From positions 1 through 7,970 of the forward strand of contig DAOOGN010000131.1 in the NCBI GenBank assembly GCA_035415725.1: 7,970 nucleotides of DNA, read 5' to 3'. The stretch comes from DSWT01 sp035415725. Its GTDB lineage: Bacteria; Chloroflexota; Anaerolineae; B4-G1; SLSP01. The notes below the pieces were generated by a model. It had not been told where the DNA came from, made no database searches, and worked only from the letters and a program-made list of their open reading frames with translations. How positions within the stretch are numbered: position 1 is the stretch's first letter; the number at the start of each line of letters is the position of its first letter. Positions 5,972 to 7,970 of the stretch are shown piece by piece. A program made the translations under genes and the position numbers.

Positions 5972-6640
5972 TTATTGCACATTTTGCAGTTCCGGGAAGG
6001 TATAATGAGGAATGGCTCCCCACATCTCCGGTGGCCAATAACTGAAGATGGCCTTACCCAGAACCAGCTCCCGTGGGAGCAACCCCCAGGCATGCGAATC
6101 GCTGGAGTTGTTGCGATTATCGCCGAGGACAAAGTATTGATCCTCCGTGACGACCCAATTACCGGTATAATTGGGGGGGGCCGCGATGTAGGGTTCGTTG
6201 AGCGCGACACCGTTGACCCATACACGCTGCTCGCGGACTTCCACGATGTCACCCGGCAAACCGATCACGCGCTTGATGTACGGCACGGTGCTCTGTTCTC
6301 CGGGCGGATCAAGGACAATAACGTCGCCACGCTCCGGAGGATGGATCCAGTACACCGCTTTGCTGGCGATGAGATATTGTCCATCGTGTAAGCTGGGTTC
6401 CATGCTTTGCCCGTGCACTTGATAACGTCCGGTCAATGTGTTAATAACCAGAAAGAGAATCACTGCCAACAGCAGTGTCTCCAAAACATCTTGTAACCAG
6501 GAACGGATGCCGAAAGAGCGACTTAAAGAAGGCTCACCCTCTTCTTTTTCCTCTTCTTTTTCCTCTTCTTTTTCCTCTTCTTTTTCCTTTTCTTCTTCCG
6601 CTCGTGTCTCTATAGCGACATCCGTAAGTTCTTCGACCAA
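5972..6640 (-). CDS. lepB: Type I signal peptidase with acidic EEEK-repeat N-terminus (first tandem copy)
   Basis: This 222-residue enzyme performs signal-peptide cleavage like its downstream paralogue. The cytosolic N-terminus holds a highly charged Glu/Lys stretch (about 15-36), then one membrane helix (about 50-68). The catalytic boxes follow: SMEPSL with Ser79, RGDVIVLDPP, YIKRVIGLPG with Lys123, and GDNRNNSSDSHAWG (173-186). The charged stretch is encoded by four perfect 12-bp tandem units. The start is TTG 6640, supported by GGAGG (6652-6648) 7 nt upstream; no better in-frame ATG exists before the charged region. A strong promoter lies about 50 nt upstream, and the two peptidases plus the zinc-finger gene probably form one operon. 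The substitutions between the copies may reflect different substrate preference, but this cannot be read from sequence. Confidence 0.95.
   Translation of the reverse strand: MVEELTDVAIETRAEEEKEKEEEKEEEKEEEKEEGEPSLSRSFGIRSWLQDVLETLLLAVILFLVINTLTGRYQVHGQSMEPSLHDGQYLIASKAVYWIHPPERGDVIVLDPPGEQSTVPYIKRVIGLPGDIVEVREQRVWVNGVALNEPYIAAPPNYTGNWVVTEDQYFVLGDNRNNSSDSHAWGLLPRELVLGKAIFSYWPPEMWGAIPHYTFPELQNVQ
6539..6586 (-). repeat. 12-bp tandem repeat, four perfect units, in frame within signal peptidase
   Basis: The unit CTCTTCTTTTTC (plus strand) occurs four times without a mismatch and encodes repeated Glu-Glu-Glu-Lys on the minus strand. Degenerate purine-rich codons flank it. Slipped-strand gain or loss of units would keep the frame and only change the length of the charged cytosolic tail. 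Confidence 0.95.
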
Positions 6641-6647
6641 TTTCGCG

Positions 6648-6652
6648 CCTCC
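6648..6652 (-). promoter_or_regulatory. Shine-Dalgarno deciding the TTG start of signal peptidase
   Basis: GGAGG on the minus strand ends 7 nt before TTG 6640. The optimal spacing and strength make this non-ATG start credible. Confidence 0.8.
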
Positions 6653-6690
6653 AGACCCACCCTTGCAGCCATTATCTAGTTTGCCGAGAG

Positions 6691-6718
6691 ATTATAACGT
6701 ATCTCCAGGAAGGTGCAA
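6691..6718 (-). promoter_or_regulatory. Promoter of the signal peptidase operon
   Basis: On the minus strand -35 TTGCAC (6718-6713) and a perfect -10 TATAAT (6696-6691) are separated by 16 nt. The predicted start near 6684 gives a leader of about 43 nt. The -35 box lies only a few bases from the upstream gene's terminator (6725-6757). Confidence 0.85.
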
Positions 6719-6720
6719 CT

Positions 6721-6757
6721 TAAAAGCGACACCCCCGGTATAACCAGGGGTGTCGCT
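6721..6757 (-). terminator. Intrinsic terminator of the 83-residue membrane protein gene
   Basis: An 11-bp perfect stem AGCGACACCCC/GGGGTGTCGCT (6725-6735 with 6747-6757), with an 11-nt loop, ends on the minus strand in a short T-run (TTTTAA). It lies 24 nt after the stop at 6781 and just before the signal peptidase promoter. Confidence 0.85.
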
Positions 6758-6780
6758 GGATCCCTAGAAAGATACGCGGG

Positions 6781-7032
6781 CTATGCCTCTTTGGGCGCTT
6801 TCTCATTGGGAGGAGCGGCCGCTTCACCCTCTTCTTCTTCATCTTCCCAGCCGATGATCCACACGGCCAGGCCGGCAACGGCGATGGTAGCGACGATCAA
6901 AGCAGCCCACTGGCCCGCCAAAAGTCCCACATCTCGCGCCGACCAGATCAAAATGATAACCATACCGATGGAAAGCACGATCCATGATGTCCATTGGGGA
7001 TGCGCATTGACGAATTGCTTTATCTTGTCCAT
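6781..7032 (-). CDS. Small two-helix membrane protein
   Basis: This 83-residue protein is of unknown function. Two hydrophobic segments are seen (about 14-32 and 36-61), joined by a short SARDVG turn. Both are rich in Trp, Ile and Val. They are followed by a strongly acidic EDEEEEGE stretch and a Pro/Ala/Lys tail. The topology is probably a helical hairpin with both ends in the cytosol. I chose ATG 7032 because AAGGAG (7048-7043) lies 10 nt upstream; an in-frame TTG at 7041 would leave only 1 nt to that site. It is followed by a clear terminator and so ends its transcription unit. It may be read together with the GNAT gene, whose stop is 167 nt upstream. I do not recognise a named family. Confidence 0.8.
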   Translation of the reverse strand: MDKIKQFVNAHPQWTSWIVLSIGMVIILIWSARDVGLLAGQWAALIVATIAVAGLAVWIIGWEDEEEEGEAAAPPNEKAPKEA

Positions 7033-7042
7033 AAATGACAAT

Positions 7043-7048
7043 CTCCTT
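7043..7048 (-). promoter_or_regulatory. Shine-Dalgarno deciding the ATG start at 7032
   Basis: AAGGAG on the minus strand lies 10 nt before ATG 7032 but only 1 nt before the in-frame TTG 7041. The spacing argues for the ATG. Confidence 0.75.
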
Positions 7049-7060
7049 CCGAAAATAGTC

Positions 7061-7126
7061 TTATAGTCGTGAGTTTTGTAGTCGGATAGCCATTTTCACG
7101 CTTGCGGCGTGTACACCACAGCCCAT
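7061..7126 (-). CDS. Possible 21-residue small ORF or leader peptide
   Basis: An ATG at 7126 is preceded by AAGGAG (7137-7132) at 5 nt spacing, one of the strongest start signals in the window. It opens a 21-codon frame (starting MGCGVHAAS) that ends with TAA 28 nt before the membrane protein start. The peptide has two Cys/His residues near its start and is basic toward the end, with no recognisable domain. It could be a leader peptide influencing the downstream gene, an unannotated small protein, or chance. No strong promoter is evident, though TATAAC lies 15 nt upstream of the ATG. Confidence 0.35.
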   Translation of the reverse strand: MGCGVHAASVKMAIRLQNSRL

Positions 7127-7199
7127 GGCGTCTCCTTGAAAGTTATAGTCAGTCCACCCAAGAGTTCCCCTAACCTTCGCCGGGTTTCCTGGTTGCCGC

Positions 7200-7688
7200 C
7201 TACATTGGCCGGCGCACCAATTCTTCACGGATCTGCCGGACCATGGCTTCTGTCGCCGTGGCGTTCCACTCCATTGCTGCTTCACGCCACGCTTTGGGTA
7301 GATCGGCTAACGCTTTGCGCGTATACGAGAGTCCATGCCAGTAATCGAGCAATGCCTGGCTTGGGCTGGCAGGGAGGAAAAGGAGCACCGCTTCTGCCTG
7401 TAAGAATTCGCCTTCCTTTTCCATCGCGGCGACGAGCGCGCGCCCCGTCGTGACACGATCCACACCAGGAGCGATCAGGAAATCGGTCACGCAGACAACC
7501 AGGTTTTCGACACGCCAACCGATCAACCCCACGATGCGTTTTCCTTGTTCCGCCAGCAAAAACCCCACTTGACTGAAACGCTCGGCGACATCCAGTTGGG
7601 TTAGCAGACGCGCCGGACAAGCGCTGTTGACAAAATTCGCAATGGTTTCGGCGTCACTCAAGTGCGCTTTACGGATCTCAACGTCCAT
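7200..7688 (-). CDS. GNAT family N-acetyltransferase
   Basis: This 162-residue protein should transfer an acetyl group from acetyl-CoA to an amine; the substrate is unknown. The N-terminus VEIRKAHLSDAETIANFVNS (3-22) is the usual first strand and helix. The central strands are GFLLAEQGKRIVGLIGWRV and VVCVTDFLIAP, followed by the CoA pyrophosphate loop VTTGRAL (79-85). There the expected leading Gln/Arg is Val79, with Arg78 one residue early, so the motif is slightly degenerate. The C-terminal part (LDYWHGLSYTRKAL, 114-127) fits the last strand-helix region. The start is ATG 7688, with GGAAGG 10 nt upstream. It has its own strong promoter with a leader of about 95 nt. It is first in the minus-strand cluster and next to the right end repeat. 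Confidence 0.85.
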   Translation of the reverse strand: MDVEIRKAHLSDAETIANFVNSACPARLLTQLDVAERFSQVGFLLAEQGKRIVGLIGWRVENLVVCVTDFLIAPGVDRVTTGRALVAAMEKEGEFLQAEAVLLFLPASPSQALLDYWHGLSYTRKALADLPKAWREAAMEWNATATEAMVRQIREELVRRPM

Positions 7689-7705
7689 CGCCCTTGTACC
7701 TTCCT

Positions 7706-7744
7706 CTCACGCAGTGATTCAAATGTAAAACGTGAGTAACGTGA
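7706..7744 (-). other. GNAT leader: short direct repeat and weak hairpin
   Basis: ACGTGA occurs twice, 9 bp apart (7730-7735 and 7739-7744). CTCACG (7706-7711) can pair with CGTGAG (7731-7736) across a 19-nt loop, just upstream of the ribosome binding site. This could be an operator or weak leader structure, but chance is likely. Confidence 0.2.
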
Positions 7745-7790
7745 ATGATAAGGTCTTTCCCGTACTACACTTTGGCCTTGCTCATGTTCC

Positions 7791-7818
7791 ATTATACCCT
7801 TGTTTTAGAGATGTACAA
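7791..7818 (-). promoter_or_regulatory. Promoter of the GNAT gene
   Basis: On the minus strand -35 TTGTAC (7818-7813) and a perfect -10 TATAAT (7796-7791) are 16 nt apart. The -35 lies 12 bp inside the inner edge of the right repeat. Predicted transcription starts near 7784. Confidence 0.85.
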
Positions 7819-7830
7819 AGGCGCTGCTTG

Positions 7831-7951
7831 AGAGTAACTATTCAGCCACCCTTGCCAGGTGGCGAACGGGACTGTGGGGAGAGTACATAATAGGTTACCC
7901 CTTCGGCAGGTGATAACCCTCTCATCCCCCAACCCCCTTCTCCCCCGCAAG
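7831..7951 (-). repeat. Right copy of the 121-bp interspersed repeat
   Basis: This is the inverted partner of 1-121, about 92% identical without gaps. Like the left copy it reads toward the adjacent gene, here GNAT, and its inner end is next to that gene's -35 box. The G-runs and both nested stems are kept, the stem differences being G-U compatible. Confidence 0.9.
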
Positions 7952-7966
7952 CGGGGAAGAAGGGGG
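7933..7966. repeat. Near-perfect palindrome at the outer end of the right repeat
   Basis: Positions 7933-7948 pair with 7951-7966 over 16 bp with one mismatch (7942/7957) and a 2-base centre. It straddles the point where homology to the left copy stops because that copy reaches the window start. It may be the complete terminal hairpin of the element. Confidence 0.8.
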
Positions 7967-7970
7967 CAAA

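Noticed and set aside
6539..6586. CRISPR-like array
   Set aside because: The units are contiguous 12-bp repeats without spacers and lie inside a coding region.
7061..7285. 74-codon minus-strand frame overlapping the GNAT 3' end
   Set aside because: The upstream portion overlaps GNAT and has no good start. Only the last 21 codons have a strong ribosome site, so only those were kept as a candidate.
1..7951. Composite transposon bounded by the inverted repeats
   Set aside because: No transposase or recombinase is encoded, and the contents (tRNA-Phe, signal peptidases) look like stable chromosomal genes. Target duplications cannot be tested.

Overview
The window looks like chromosomal DNA of a moderately GC-rich bacterium, most likely a member of the Chloroflexota (Anaerolineae/Caldilineae-like). 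This rests on the style of the tandem signal peptidases, the YgiT-like zinc-finger protein, and the interspersed G-rich repeat at both ends. It is an inference without any database search. No transposase, integrase, phage gene or CRISPR array is visible.

The window is bracketed by two copies of one repeat in inverted orientation (1-121 and 7831-7951). They align without gaps with 10 mismatches. Each copy lies just upstream of the first gene on its side and reads toward it. The repeat holds a four-run G-tract motif and nested stems. The right copy is extended outward by a near-perfect palindrome. Because the repeat sits at both window edges, the edges may simply be contig ends where an assembler stopped.

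Left half, plus strand (177-4631): five co-directional membrane-associated genes. An ABC-2 type exporter ATPase and permease overlap by 8 nt. A membrane protein with an outside Ig-like domain and an inside zinc ribbon follows 4 nt later. After 116 nt come a CPBP (CAAX/Abi) intramembrane protease and an overlapping protein with two DUF3592-like modules. The first three genes are almost certainly one transcript, and so are the last two. Together they suggest an envelope export/proteolysis module of unknown substrate.

Right half, minus strand (4632-7688), in transcription order: a GNAT acetyltransferase with its own strong promoter; a possible 21-residue small ORF; an 83-residue two-helix membrane protein with an intrinsic terminator; two tandem paralogous type I signal peptidases and a CxxC zinc-finger protein behind one strong promoter; tRNA-Phe(GAA) with its own promoter and terminator; and a MoaD/ThiS-like reading frame whose 5' end is lost in that terminator. 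The two halves converge at 4631/4632 with no spacer.

No system here is clearly new. The items most worth a second look are the end repeats with possible RNA structure, the Ig/zinc-ribbon protein beside the exporter, the truncated MoaD-like gene at the tRNA, and the duplicated signal peptidases, one of which carries an in-frame 12-bp tandem repeat.
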